From CAZOHG01 sp964579725 (GTDB lineage: Bacteria; Zhuqueibacterota; JdFR-76; BMS3Abin05), in assembly GCA_964579725.1 (NCBI GenBank), contig CAZOHG010000051.1, forward strand, positions 1-25,351: DNA of 25,351 nt, given 5' to 3'. Below the pieces are notes generated by a model. The model had not been told where the DNA came from, ran no database searches, and was given only the letters and a program-made list of their open reading frames with translations. The position numbers and the translations under genes are program-made. Below, in pieces: positions 14,134-22,409 of this stretch (position 1 is its first letter; each line of letters opens with the position of its first letter).

Positions 14134-16407
14134 TTACCTTCGAATCACGGCCAATTTGGTTGCCTTTGAAGCGCCATCTTCGGTCGCTGCCACCACAATG
14201 TAGATACCGCTTGCAACAGGTATTCCGTTTTCCGTCCGTCCGTCCCAGGAAACGCGCGCTCCCAACACCTCTTCCTTGGGAAAATTCCGAATTTTGCGCC
14301 CGGATTCGGTAAAAATCGTCACACTGCTTTGTCTGGCCAAACCATCGATAACCACACGGCCCCCATTCCCATCTAAAATAAACGGATTGGGGTAGGCGCG
14401 CAGCCCGGACAAATCATTTTTGGGTTCAATGTACGGAGTTTGAAATCGCGACAACCCCCGGGTTGTTCCGATAAAAACCTCCCCTGTTTTTCGATTAAAA
14501 ACCACACTTTGCACACTATTACTGGCAATGGGACTGTTATCTGTGGTGTAGTGGGTCCAGCGGTAGCCATCCGGGTCCAAAACGCTCATTCCCGCACTGG
14601 TTCCAATCCATTTGTTATTGCGAGGGTCAATGGCCATGCAGGTAATATCGGTACTAATTAATCCGTAACGAGGTTGTACTTGTCCATCCAGATAAAAATC
14701 CACCCCCTCTTTGGTTCCGATCCAAATGGCTCCGAAATCGTCTTCAGCCATTGCGGCAATCGAATTGCTCTCCAGTCCGTCGGCTGTTGTGAGCGTTCCC
14801 ATTTGTTGATCGTCGGATTTGTCCAATGGCGTTCCGTTGTCATTGAACACCGCGATCCCACTGTTTTCGGTTCCGATCCACTTCCAACCGCGGTGGTCAA
14901 TGAGCAGTGTCTTGACCTTATCGGAATTAAGGCCCAACTCACTGCTTGTAAAGTAGACCCATTGGGAATCAGGCGTCACGCCAACCAAAACTTTTTGATT
15001 GTAGGGATAGTAATTTAAAAACCACACTGTGCCGGCAGCATCCACTTGGATATCGGTTACGACGGCATAATTCAAATCCGTTGGGATGCCGGAAAAGCGC
15101 CCGTTGCGCGCCGAATAAAATCCCAGCGTCCCGTCAGGCCGCACAACATACACCCCTCCTCCCCACGTACCCAACCAAACATTATTGGCATGATCGACAG
15201 CCACACACTCCACGTTGTCAGAAGGTAGACCATTTTTGGCGCGATTAAATACCGTCCAGGTCGCCCCGTCAAATTTGGCAAATCCCCATCCGTAAATGGA
15301 AGCCGACCCCACCCAAAGATTGTTCTGAGCGTCAATGGCCATTCCTTTAAAATTATTTCCCCCGGGGCCATTGGGGATAATTTGACGCCCTTCGTTTTTG
15401 TTTAAATCATACCGAAAAATGCCGTTACCGTCTGTACCCACCCAAAAAACATTGTCAGGCTGAATAAAAAGATCCGTGCCCTTTTGAAAACTCGCAAATA
15501 GCCGCTTCCACGTCCATGTTTTTAAATCAAGTTTAAAAACAGCATTCCGGGCAAGACCGAAAATCTCGCCGTCTTGCCAATAGAAGGTTACGATTTTTGT
15601 TTGTCCCAGGCCGTCGTTTGCGGTTACCCAGCGCTTGTTTTCAAAGTGAACGACGCCAAGATCCGTACTTGCCAAAACCACATCGCCCCGAGCCAAAATC
15701 GCTTGCACTGTGTTAGAAGGAAGCCCCTGATTCAAAGTGAAATTTTGCCAGCTTTGCGGCGCTTTTAAATTCACCTGCCGCAAATCGGCGCGAGCAATTC
15801 CTTTGTCGGTACCCACCCAAATATACGGATATTGGACGGCCACACAATTCACCGGAATTTCGATGGGAAAACTTCCGAGATTCTTGTAGGTCTCCTTTAC
15901 TTCCATGCGGTCGAGTAAAAAAAGGCTGACGCCGATATTCAACCCGATGAAAATGCTATCCCCAACGGGCACAATGCTTCGAATGTCATTTCGGGAAAAA
16001 TCGTCTACAATTTGAAGCGAGTTAGTCTCGGGCGAAAAAATATTGATCATTCCGTTGGCCATTCCGAACCACAAGTGGCCGTGCCAGTCTTCCGAAAGCT
16101 GGGTGACATTGTTAAAACTTAAGCCGTCCGTATTGGTAAGCGTTGAAGCCTCAGAACCATCTTCCTGAAAAGCAATAATGCCGCCATTGGTTGCACACCA
16201 AATTTTCCCGTGCGAAAAAACCATTTGGTGAATGGACGACTTATTGGTAAACGTTGTCCATTGCCCCAGGGCAGAAGAGAAATTCGCCGCAACGAAAAAT
16301 GGACTTACCAAAAAGGAAATCCCTACAAATTTAAAGAGAATTTTTAAATTGGAAAATGGAATCTTTTGTGATTCAATGAATTTATCTACTGCCTTTCTGA
16401 AAATCAC
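14134..16407 (-). CDS. Secreted beta-propeller protein with C-terminal sorting-type domain
   Basis: The 757-residue protein has an N-terminal hydrophobic segment (about 25-47, ending near SALGQ), followed by at least ten propeller-blade repeats of the form WxGTxxG (for example IWVGTDKGI, VWLGTWGGGV, WIGTENSGI, IWIGTKEGV). These are ligand- or scaffold-type blades of the two-component regulator propeller family. Residues about 669-757 form a FlgD/T9SS-like C-terminal domain with LRAYPNPF, ESGRKIR and WDGRTENG, ending SGIYIVVA...KLAVIRR. There is no kinase domain, so it is probably an exported or surface protein, not a sensor kinase. The ligand is unknown. The start is GTG (16405-16407), two bases after the ribH stop; its Shine-Dalgarno is AAGGA inside the last ribH codons, so translation should be coupled to ribH. 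This is the odd member of the riboflavin run. Confidence 0.85.
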   Translation of the reverse strand: MIFRKAVDKFIESQKIPFSNLKILFKFVGISFLVSPFFVAANFSSALGQWTTFTNKSSIHQMVFSHGKIWCATNGGIIAFQEDGSEASTLTNTDGLSFNNVTQLSEDWHGHLWFGMANGMINIFSPETNSLQIVDDFSRNDIRSIVPVGDSIFIGLNIGVSLFLLDRMEVKETYKNLGSFPIEIPVNCVAVQYPYIWVGTDKGIARADLRQVNLKAPQSWQNFTLNQGLPSNTVQAILARGDVVLASTDLGVVHFENKRWVTANDGLGQTKIVTFYWQDGEIFGLARNAVFKLDLKTWTWKRLFASFQKGTDLFIQPDNVFWVGTDGNGIFRYDLNKNEGRQIIPNGPGGNNFKGMAIDAQNNLWVGSASIYGWGFAKFDGATWTVFNRAKNGLPSDNVECVAVDHANNVWLGTWGGGVYVVRPDGTLGFYSARNGRFSGIPTDLNYAVVTDIQVDAAGTVWFLNYYPYNQKVLVGVTPDSQWVYFTSSELGLNSDKVKTLLIDHRGWKWIGTENSGIAVFNDNGTPLDKSDDQQMGTLTTADGLESNSIAAMAEDDFGAIWIGTKEGVDFYLDGQVQPRYGLISTDITCMAIDPRNNKWIGTSAGMSVLDPDGYRWTHYTTDNSPIASNSVQSVVFNRKTGEVFIGTTRGLSRFQTPYIEPKNDLSGLRAYPNPFILDGNGGRVVIDGLARQSSVTIFTESGRKIRNFPKEEVLGARVSWDGRTENGIPVASGIYIVVAATEDGASKATKLAVIRR

Positions 16408-16409
16408 AG

Positions 16410-16880
16410 CTACTTTCCTTCTATTTTCGGAAGGAGATTAACCATCTCAATGGCAGTAAGGGCGGCGTCCCAGCCCTTGTTGCCCATTTTGGTCCCGGCC
16501 CGTTCCAGGGCCTGCTCCAGTGTGTCCGCGGTAATAATACCGTAAACCGTGGGAATACCGGTTTGCAAGTTCACCTGAGCGATTCCCTTGGTTACCTCTG
16601 CGGCGATATATTCAAAATGAGGGGTTGCCCCCCGGATCACAGCCCCAAGACAAATAACGGCATTGTACTTTCCTGAAACCGCCATGCGTTGAGCTGTCAG
16701 AGGAATTTCAAAGGAACCCGGCACCCAGGCCAGTTCAAGATTTTCAGGAGCCCCACCGTGCCGAAGAATACAATCTTCTGCCCCCTCAACTAATTTCCGA
16801 ACCACCAATTCATTAAAGCGGGACGCAATCAAACCGAAACGCTTTCCCTTTGCATTTAATTGACCCTCAATGAGTTTCAC
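16410..16880 (-). CDS. ribH: 6,7-dimethyl-8-ribityllumazine synthase
   Basis: RibH condenses 5-amino-6-(D-ribitylamino)uracil with 3,4-dihydroxy-2-butanone 4-phosphate, the penultimate step of riboflavin synthesis, usually as a 60-mer or pentamer. The 156 residues carry ASRFNELV (19-26), PGSFEIP (54-60), CLGAVIRGATPHFEYIA (77-93, with catalytic His88) and the late GTKMGNKGWDAALTAIEM. The start is GTG (16878-16880) with a strong AGGAGG seven bases upstream. It lies 132 bp after ribBA, and its stop is two bases from the start of the propeller gene. Confidence 0.96.
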   Translation of the reverse strand: MKLIEGQLNAKGKRFGLIASRFNELVVRKLVEGAEDCILRHGGAPENLELAWVPGSFEIPLTAQRMAVSGKYNAVICLGAVIRGATPHFEYIAAEVTKGIAQVNLQTGIPTVYGIITADTLEQALERAGTKMGNKGWDAALTAIEMVNLLPKIEGK

Positions 16881-17012
16881 TGCTTGGCCTCCTATTGATT
16901 ATCCATAAAAATACTGTGCAGCCTTTATTCCACCGGCCTCTCCCTGTCATTCAATGTAATTTGAATCCGCCAAAAAATCAAGGGGATTTCCTACAGCTCT
17001 TTTTAATTGATG

Positions 17013-18272
17013 CTATTTATCTTTTTCGAATTCAGCTTTCTTTCCAAATTCTTCGTTATTCAAAATGAGATGCCCCATTTTATCTCGTTTGGTCTGTAAA
17101 TATTTTAGATTAATGGGATTAGGCGTAGCTTCAATAGGAACGCGTTCCACAACTTCCAGCCCGTAGCCCTTAAGGCCCACAATTTTCTTGGGATTGTTGG
17201 TCATTAAGCGAATTTTTCGCACGCCGAGATCAGCCAAGATTTGCGCCCCAATGCCGTAATCCCGCAAATCAGGCTTAAAGCCAAGAGCCTCATTGGCTTC
17301 CACGGTATCTTTACCGTGTTCCTGCAGGTGGTAGGCTTTGATTTTGTTGGCCAGTCCAATCCCACGTCCCTCCTGCCTCATGTAAAGGAGCACCCCTTCG
17401 CCTTCTTGCTCAATCATCTGGAGGGCCTTTTCCAACTGGTCGCCGCAATCGCACCGCAGGGAGTGAAAAACATCTCCGGTGAGGCACTGCGAATGCACCC
17501 GAACCAAAATGGGTTTGTCGGGGCTAATTTCCCCTTTGACCAAAGCCACGTGATCGCTTGGATCGATATCGCTCTCGTAGATATGAATTCTGAATTCACC
17601 GAAACGCGTGGGCAAATTGGCCGTCGCCACCCGGTGCACAAGATGCTCTTTCCGGCGCCGGTATTCAATTAAATCTTTGATCGTAATGATTTTAAGGTGA
17701 AATTTTCGGGCAATTTCCAGTAATTTCGGCACACGCGCCATGGTACCATCTTCATCCATGATTTCACACAAGACGCCGGCCGGATACAATCCGGCCAACC
17801 GCGCCAGGTCTACAACCGCTTCCGTGTGTCCGGCGCGCCGTAAAACGCCCCCTTTTCGGGCACGCAGCGGGAAAATGTGCCCCGGGCGCGCCAAATCCTG
17901 GGGTTTGGTTTGAGGTTGAATAAGCACTTGAATGGTTTTTGCCCTGTCCTGCGCCGAAATTCCGGTGGTCACTCCCTGTTTGGCATCTACTGAAACCGTA
18001 AACGCCGTTCCTAAGTGGGCGGTATTTTCAGTTACCATCGGCTGGAGATCCAATTCCTCAAGTCGTTCGGGGGTCATCGGGACGCAAATGAGGCCCCTTC
18101 CGTGGGTAGCCATAAAATTAATGGCTTGCGGGGTAACCTTTTCCGCCGCCATAATGAAATCCCCCTCATTTTCCCGATCTTCATCATCCACGACAATAAT
18201 AATCTCACCTTTTTTAATGGCCTCAATGGCATCTTCTATTTTGTTAAACGGATTCATGAAATTTTGTCCCAT
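17013..18272 (-). CDS. ribBA: Bifunctional 3,4-dihydroxy-2-butanone-4-phosphate synthase / GTP cyclohydrolase II
   Basis: This 419-residue fusion supplies both branches of riboflavin synthesis. The N-terminal RibB domain (about 6-205) forms the four-carbon unit from ribulose 5-phosphate; it shows DDEDRENEGDF (29-39), THGRGLICVPMT and GHTEAVVDLARLAG. The C-terminal RibA domain (about 215-400) opens GTP. It keeps the zinc site in SQCLTGDVFHSLRCDCGDQ (C-x10-C-x-C), RQEGRGIGLANKIKAY and the final TNNPKK. Both domains look catalytically complete. The ATG at 18272 has a weak ribosome site. An in-frame ATG five codons later (18257) is an alternative start, with GGGA twelve bases upstream. It lies 60 bp after ribE. 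Confidence 0.96.
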   Translation of the reverse strand: MGQNFMNPFNKIEDAIEAIKKGEIIIVVDDEDRENEGDFIMAAEKVTPQAINFMATHGRGLICVPMTPERLEELDLQPMVTENTAHLGTAFTVSVDAKQGVTTGISAQDRAKTIQVLIQPQTKPQDLARPGHIFPLRARKGGVLRRAGHTEAVVDLARLAGLYPAGVLCEIMDEDGTMARVPKLLEIARKFHLKIITIKDLIEYRRRKEHLVHRVATANLPTRFGEFRIHIYESDIDPSDHVALVKGEISPDKPILVRVHSQCLTGDVFHSLRCDCGDQLEKALQMIEQEGEGVLLYMRQEGRGIGLANKIKAYHLQEHGKDTVEANEALGFKPDLRDYGIGAQILADLGVRKIRLMTNNPKKIVGLKGYGLEVVERVPIEATPNPINLKYLQTKRDKMGHLILNNEEFGKKAEFEKDK

Positions 18273-18332
18273 TTTGATTGTTTGCTAATCGATAAATTCA
18301 TACTTCAAAAATCGAAAACGTACTACGCCAAA

Positions 18333-18977
18333 TTAAAATCCTGCTCGGCGCAGCCATTCTTCGGTAATGGAGGTTGACTGTGTTTGCTGATTTTTTAGAA
18401 AACTAAACACATACTTCCCCAATAAATCCATTTCCACATTTACGTGGTCGCCCCTCTTTTTCCACTGGAAAGTGGTGTGTTGAACCGTAAAGGGAATCAG
18501 TGCCACCTCAACTCCAAAGCTCAGCTGTTTGGCCACGGTTAAACTCACTCCGTCAATGGCAATAGAGCCTTTTTCCACAGCCAACGGACGTAATTCTTCT
18601 GGAAGGTGGACGGACAAACGAAAATTGCCGTCATTTTCCCTTGAAAAGAATTCAATGGTACCTACACCGTCCACATGGCCTTGAACAAAATGGCCTCCCA
18701 AGCGATCGAGTGCCCGCAGCGATCGTTCCAAATTCACCCGATTCCCGATAGAAAGTTCCTTTAAAGTTGTTCTCGAAAGGGTTTCCTGAACAACTTCTAC
18801 TTCAAAGGAATCTTTACTTTTTAGAACAACCGTGAGGCAGGCGCCGCTCACCGAAATGCTTTCACCCAATTCCAATTGACCGGCTATTTCGGGCGCCAAA
18901 ATTCGCAGGCGTTTCCCTGAACCGAAAGTTCGAATGGATTCAACAGTGCCCACAACCTCAACAAGACCCGTAAACAT
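18333..18977 (-). CDS. ribE: Riboflavin synthase, alpha chain
   Basis: Riboflavin synthase dismutates two 6,7-dimethyl-8-ribityllumazine molecules into riboflavin and the pyrimidine precursor, normally as a homotrimer. The 214 residues form two lumazine-binding barrels: the first begins MFTGLVEVVGTV and has SGACLTVV, the second has GGHFVQGHVDGVGTI and IDGVSLTVAK. Length and both motif pairs are standard. The ATG at 18977 follows AAAGAG at a suitable distance. It sits between ribD (112 bp upstream) and ribBA (60 bp downstream), the order seen in Bacillus-type rib operons (there named ribE or ribB by convention). Confidence 0.95.
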   Translation of the reverse strand: MFTGLVEVVGTVESIRTFGSGKRLRILAPEIAGQLELGESISVSGACLTVVLKSKDSFEVEVVQETLSRTTLKELSIGNRVNLERSLRALDRLGGHFVQGHVDGVGTIEFFSRENDGNFRLSVHLPEELRPLAVEKGSIAIDGVSLTVAKQLSFGVEVALIPFTVQHTTFQWKKRGDHVNVEMDLLGKYVFSFLKNQQTQSTSITEEWLRRAGF

Positions 18978-19089
18978 TGAAAAACTCTTTCTATTTTTAA
19001 ATCAACCGCTTTCCTACGTACTAATCCAAATATTTTTTCCTTGGGTCGCCTATTTTTTCCGCGACAGAAATCATTGGTTCAGCCGCAAT

Positions 19090-20196
19090 TTAAACTGCTT
19101 CTTGCGGTTCAAATTCGAAGAGCCAATCCTCACCCACGCGACGCTTGTGAAAAAGACGTAGCGGAAGTGCCTCGTCCATTCGTTCAATTGATATGTCGTC
19201 AAAGGGGCCGATTCCCGCACCGGCAATTTTGGGCGCCACAAATACGGCCACTCTGTCAAACGCTCGTTGCTTCAAAAAAGCGGAAAAAACCCCCCGCCCG
19301 CCTTCTACGAGAATGGACAAAATATTCTTTTGTGCAACTGCAGCGAGTAGTTCCGTCACGTCAAAGAGTTCGTCTCGGTTTTGTGGTACGAAAAGAACCT
19401 CTGCTCCCTTTTCTTGAATGAAGGCGGTCTTCTTTCGATTTTCTTCTCCCGTAACCACAATAGTTTTTGATGAATCGGGAAGATTCAATATTTTGGCTGT
19501 TTCCGGAATTCTCAAATGGGGATCCAAAACAAAGCGAATCGGATTTCGCCCCCTTACCATTCGAACGGTCAATTGGGGGTCGTCTTGTAGCACAGTTCCG
19601 ATTCCCACCAGAACAGCATCCATTTGGAAACGCCAGCGGTGTACCAGCCGCCGAGAGGCTTTTCCGCTGATCCAGCGGGAGTCTCCCGAAGGCGTTGCAA
19701 TTTTTCCGTCTATTGTTTGAGCGATTTTCAGCGTTACAAAAGGCAATCCCGTTCGGACAAATTTAAAAAAGGGCGCATTCAAAGCTTTGGCTTTGTCCGC
19801 TTCCACCCCAATCGTGACTTCGATTCCGGCTTTCCGCAATTTGGCTATTCCCTTACCATTGACTAAAGGATTCGGGTCAGGGGTAGCCACAACCACGCGC
19901 TTGAGACCGGCTTCGATGATTCGATCCGCGCAGGGAGGTGTTTTTCCGTAATGGGAACAGGGTTCTAACGTCACGTAAAGAGTGGCATTTCGGGCTTCTG
20001 TACCCGCCTCCTGCAGAGCGAAAACTTCCGCGTGCGGGCCGCCGAATTTCCGGTGAAAACCCTTTCCAATAACACGTCCATTTTTTACTACAATCGCCCC
20101 GACATTCGGATTCGGCGAGGTCCATCCCATCCCTTTTTTGGCCAGCCGAAGGGCCAGTCGCATCCATTTTTGGTCTTCAGTCAACACTTTGCTCAC
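19090..20196 (-). CDS. ribD: Bifunctional diaminohydroxyphosphoribosylaminopyrimidine deaminase / 5-amino-6-(5-phosphoribosylamino)uracil reductase
   Basis: RibD performs steps two and three of riboflavin synthesis. The 368 residues contain a zinc deaminase domain (about 1-150) with HAE (55-57) and PCSHYGKTPPC (79-89), then an NADPH-dependent reductase domain (about 150-365) with TLKIAQTIDGKIA, SRWISG, DAVLVGIGTVLQDDPQL and EGGRGVFSAFL. Both active sites look complete. The start as listed is GTG (20194-20196), with AAAGG only four bases away. A second in-frame GTG at 20187 is possible but leaves about eleven bases of spacing from the G-rich site. It is the first gene after the FMN riboswitch and its terminator. 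Confidence 0.95.
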   Translation of the reverse strand: MSKVLTEDQKWMRLALRLAKKGMGWTSPNPNVGAIVVKNGRVIGKGFHRKFGGPHAEVFALQEAGTEARNATLYVTLEPCSHYGKTPPCADRIIEAGLKRVVVATPDPNPLVNGKGIAKLRKAGIEVTIGVEADKAKALNAPFFKFVRTGLPFVTLKIAQTIDGKIATPSGDSRWISGKASRRLVHRWRFQMDAVLVGIGTVLQDDPQLTVRMVRGRNPIRFVLDPHLRIPETAKILNLPDSSKTIVVTGEENRKKTAFIQEKGAEVLFVPQNRDELFDVTELLAAVAQKNILSILVEGGRGVFSAFLKQRAFDRVAVFVAPKIAGAGIGPFDDISIERMDEALPLRLFHKRRVGEDWLFEFEPQEAV

Positions 20197-20213
20197 TTCC
20201 CCTTTCGGAAAGC

Positions 20214-20239
20214 AAAAAGCCCCGGATTAAATCGGGGCT
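20214..20239 (-). terminator. Intrinsic terminator of the FMN riboswitch expression platform
   Basis: The minus-strand RNA forms AGCCCCG/CGGGGCT (plus-strand 20233-20239 with 20218-20224, 7 bp, 8-nt loop) followed by five U. It sits between the riboswitch aptamer and the ribD start, 18 bp before the GTG, so the switch most likely works by premature termination when FMN binds. Confidence 0.85.
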
Positions 20240-20268
20240 CACTTAGGTGAAATAGACAACACCTTTTG

Positions 20269-20382
20269 TATCTTCTCCCATCCGGACTGTAACCGTCGGC
20301 TTCGGAATTTCACCGAATCTGTCGCCGCAGCGACTCGCGGGCTTTCACCGCCGGTCAGGATTTTCACCTGGCCCCGAAGATA
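20269..20382 (-). promoter_or_regulatory. FMN riboswitch (RFN element)
   Basis: The minus strand carries the conserved RFN signatures in order: closing helix P1 (TATCTTC at 20376-20382 paired with GAAGATA at 20269-20275), then GGGGCCAGGTGAAAATCC, GACCGGCGGTGAAAGCCCGCGA, a GATTCGGTGAAATTCCG type arm, and the final AGCCGACGGTTACAGTCCGGATGGGAG. Every core block is present and the length is normal. It precedes ribD and should lower expression of the downstream riboflavin genes when FMN is abundant. Confidence 0.95.
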
Positions 20383-20398
20383 CTCAAATTTTATTTAA

Positions 20399-20428
20399 TT
20401 TATAACAATCTCAATTTAAAAACAAGAA
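20399..20428 (-). promoter_or_regulatory. Possible promoter of the riboflavin run
   Basis: A -10-like TATAAA (plus-strand 20399-20404) lies 17 bases before the riboswitch P1 helix, which fits a transcript starting about 20391. Upstream TTCTTG (20423-20428, 18-bp spacer) or TTGTTT (20420-20425, 15-bp spacer) could serve as the -35 box. The region is very AT-rich, so the hexamers are only suggestive; the position supports them more than the sequence. Confidence 0.4.
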
Positions 20429-20490
20429 AAATTAAGCTATTCCAAATGAAAGAACTTTTTTCAAAGCTTAAAAAATCTTTCTCATTCCGT

Positions 20491-21288
20491 TTATCTCAAT
20501 ATCTTCTTGGTTACAATGGTTCCTGTTGCGCAAAAATTCGTTATTTTCAACTTTAGATATTCCAGACGTCGCAGTCGCGAAGGGCTCGTTTTTAGCCGAA
20601 AAAAGAACGGTACGTCAAACAAATACACCCCCAAACGGGGAATGGACAAGGGATTCCTGAATTGATTTCCGGGAGCCAATGTAAACCCAAGATGGTACCC
20701 CAATTTCGCAGCCTGCTTATGAATGCTCTCCGAATGGCGTCCAAAAGGGTAAGAAAGTGATTGAACAGACTGCCCCAATTTGTTTTCTAAAATGGATTTA
20801 GATAGTTTTAATTCACTTAAAACCTGAGACGAATCTACAGCCCTCAGGTTTTTGTGGGTGTGGGTGTGAGAACCAAAAGAAATGCCGTACCGCTGCATTT
20901 CCAGAATTTCCGACCAATTCAAATGCGTCGGCTTCCGGCTGAAAAAATTGACATCCCAGGCGCTGAATTGGCCGACGTACCCCGTTACAATAAAGACGAG
21001 CGCTGGTATTTTGTACATTTGTAAAATCGGAAAGGCATGTCGGTACAGGCAAGCAAACCCATCGTCAAAGGTGAGCATGACCTTTTTTCTTTTCTCGGGT
21101 ACCCTTTCGGGATTCAGCAAATCCATTTCAGACAAAAAAAGCACATCCTCACCCAAAAGGGTGCGAATGTGCTTTTCAAACTGACGGGTTGTGACGCGGG
21201 CAGCAGTTGGCAACCACTCGTCACAAACGTGGTGATACGTTAAAATGTAAACATTTTTCAAGCTTGGTTTCGTCTCAAATAACTTCAT
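20491..21288 (-). CDS. Polysaccharide deacetylase family protein (NodB domain)
   Basis: This 265-residue protein is a carbohydrate esterase family 4 (NodB-fold) enzyme, expected to remove acetyl groups from amino sugars with a divalent metal. It shows ILTYHHV near the start, the metal-binding and catalytic motif TFDDGFA, the metal histidines in GSHTHTHKNL, and YPFGRHSE. The usual final leucine-histidine motif is not obvious, and the tail LKITNFCATGTIVTKKILR is basic. No signal peptide is seen, so the site of action is unclear; glycan or lipid-linked substrates are possible. I chose the ATG at 21288, which overlaps the end of ald by 14 nt in another frame; a longer frame begins at 21327 but lies deeper inside ald. 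No good ribosome site is visible, suggesting coupling to ald translation. Confidence 0.82.
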   Translation of the reverse strand: MKLFETKPSLKNVYILTYHHVCDEWLPTAARVTTRQFEKHIRTLLGEDVLFLSEMDLLNPERVPEKRKKVMLTFDDGFACLYRHAFPILQMYKIPALVFIVTGYVGQFSAWDVNFFSRKPTHLNWSEILEMQRYGISFGSHTHTHKNLRAVDSSQVLSELKLSKSILENKLGQSVQSLSYPFGRHSESIHKQAAKLGYHLGFTLAPGNQFRNPLSIPRLGVYLFDVPFFFRLKTSPSRLRRLEYLKLKITNFCATGTIVTKKILR

Positions 21289-22384
21289 CTGCCGGAACAA
21301 AAGGCAGGTCAAACGCCTCTGCCACATTTTTGTACGTGATTTTGCCCTTGAATATATTCAATCCCTTTTTCAAGGCAGCATCTTCCCGAAGGGCATCTAA
21401 ACCTTTGTCGGCAAGCTTAATGGCGTAGGGCAATGTGGCATTGGTCAACGCAATGGTCGATGTTCTGGGGACTGCTCCTGGCATATTGGCCACGCTGTAA
21501 TGAATCACATCATCCACAATGTAAATCGGATCGTGGTGGGTGGTCGGGTGAACGGTTTCAATACACCCACCCTGATCAACGGCCACATCCACAATAACCG
21601 ATCGAGGCTTCATCAATTTAATCATGTCCCTGGTAACCAATTTGGGGGCTTTGGCGCCGGGAATTAAAACAGCTCCTACCAACAAATCGGCTCGGGAAAT
21701 CGCATCGCGAATATTGTAAGCATTGGAAGCCAAAGTGGTGACATTTTTGGGCATCACATCGTCCAAATAGCGTAAGCGCTCCAAATTCACATCCAAAATC
21801 ATGACATTGGCCCCCAAGCCGGCTGCCATTTTGGCTGCGTTCGTTCCCACAATTCCACCGCCGATTATCACCACGGTTGCCGGTTCCACGCCCGGGACAC
21901 CCGCCAACAGCACGCCCCTGCCGCCCATTCGCTTTTCCAGATATTTGGCTCCCTCCTGAATGGACATGCGTCCGGCTACTTCGCTCATTGGAATGAGAAG
22001 CGGCAAAGCATGGTTTTCGGTTTCAACCGTCTCGTAGGCAACGGCAATGGCACCCGATTTCACAATCGCTTTGGTTAACTCTTCAGAAGCGGCGAAATGA
22101 AAATAGGTAAAAAGAATCTGGCCGTCACGAATCAAATCATATTCCTGCGGAAGCGGCTCCTTAACCTTTACAATCATGTCCGCTCTTTTGTAAATTTCCG
22201 CCGCCGTTTCAACGATTTCTGCCCCGGCCTCACGATAATCCTGATCGGAAAAACCGCTTCCCTCCCCCGCTGATTTTTCAACCAGAACAGTGTGGCCTTT
22301 CTTTTTCAAACTGTGAACGCCAACCGGTAGCATGGAAACACGATATTCATCCGGTTTAATTTCCTTTAATACGCCAACGATCAT
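21275..22384 (-). CDS. ald: Alanine dehydrogenase
   Basis: This cytoplasmic NAD-dependent enzyme interconverts L-alanine with pyruvate and ammonium. The 369 residues match the family length and open MIVGVLKEIKPDEYRVSMLPVGV, with VEKSAGEGSGFSDQDY, KVKEPLPQEYDL and LFTYFHFAA (catalytic His region). The Rossmann loop VVIIGGGIVGTNAAKMAAGLGA is followed by LDVN. AVDQGGCIETVHPTTHHDP and NMPGAVPRTSTIALTNATLPY complete the diagnostic set. The ATG follows GAAGGGA at a good spacing. It lies 25 bp after the M16 protease gene and overlaps the deacetylase gene by 14 nt. Confidence 0.96.
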   Translation of the reverse strand: MIVGVLKEIKPDEYRVSMLPVGVHSLKKKGHTVLVEKSAGEGSGFSDQDYREAGAEIVETAAEIYKRADMIVKVKEPLPQEYDLIRDGQILFTYFHFAASEELTKAIVKSGAIAVAYETVETENHALPLLIPMSEVAGRMSIQEGAKYLEKRMGGRGVLLAGVPGVEPATVVIIGGGIVGTNAAKMAAGLGANVMILDVNLERLRYLDDVMPKNVTTLASNAYNIRDAISRADLLVGAVLIPGAKAPKLVTRDMIKLMKPRSVIVDVAVDQGGCIETVHPTTHHDPIYIVDDVIHYSVANMPGAVPRTSTIALTNATLPYAIKLADKGLDALREDAALKKGLNIFKGKITYKNVAEAFDLPFVPADEVI

Positions 22385-22409
22385 TTTTTAATCCCTTCTA
22401 CATTTAGGT

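Noticed and set aside
14674..15371. Several short open frames on both strands within the propeller gene
   Set aside because: They overlap the repeat-rich propeller frame, whose WxGTxxG blades continue without interruption.
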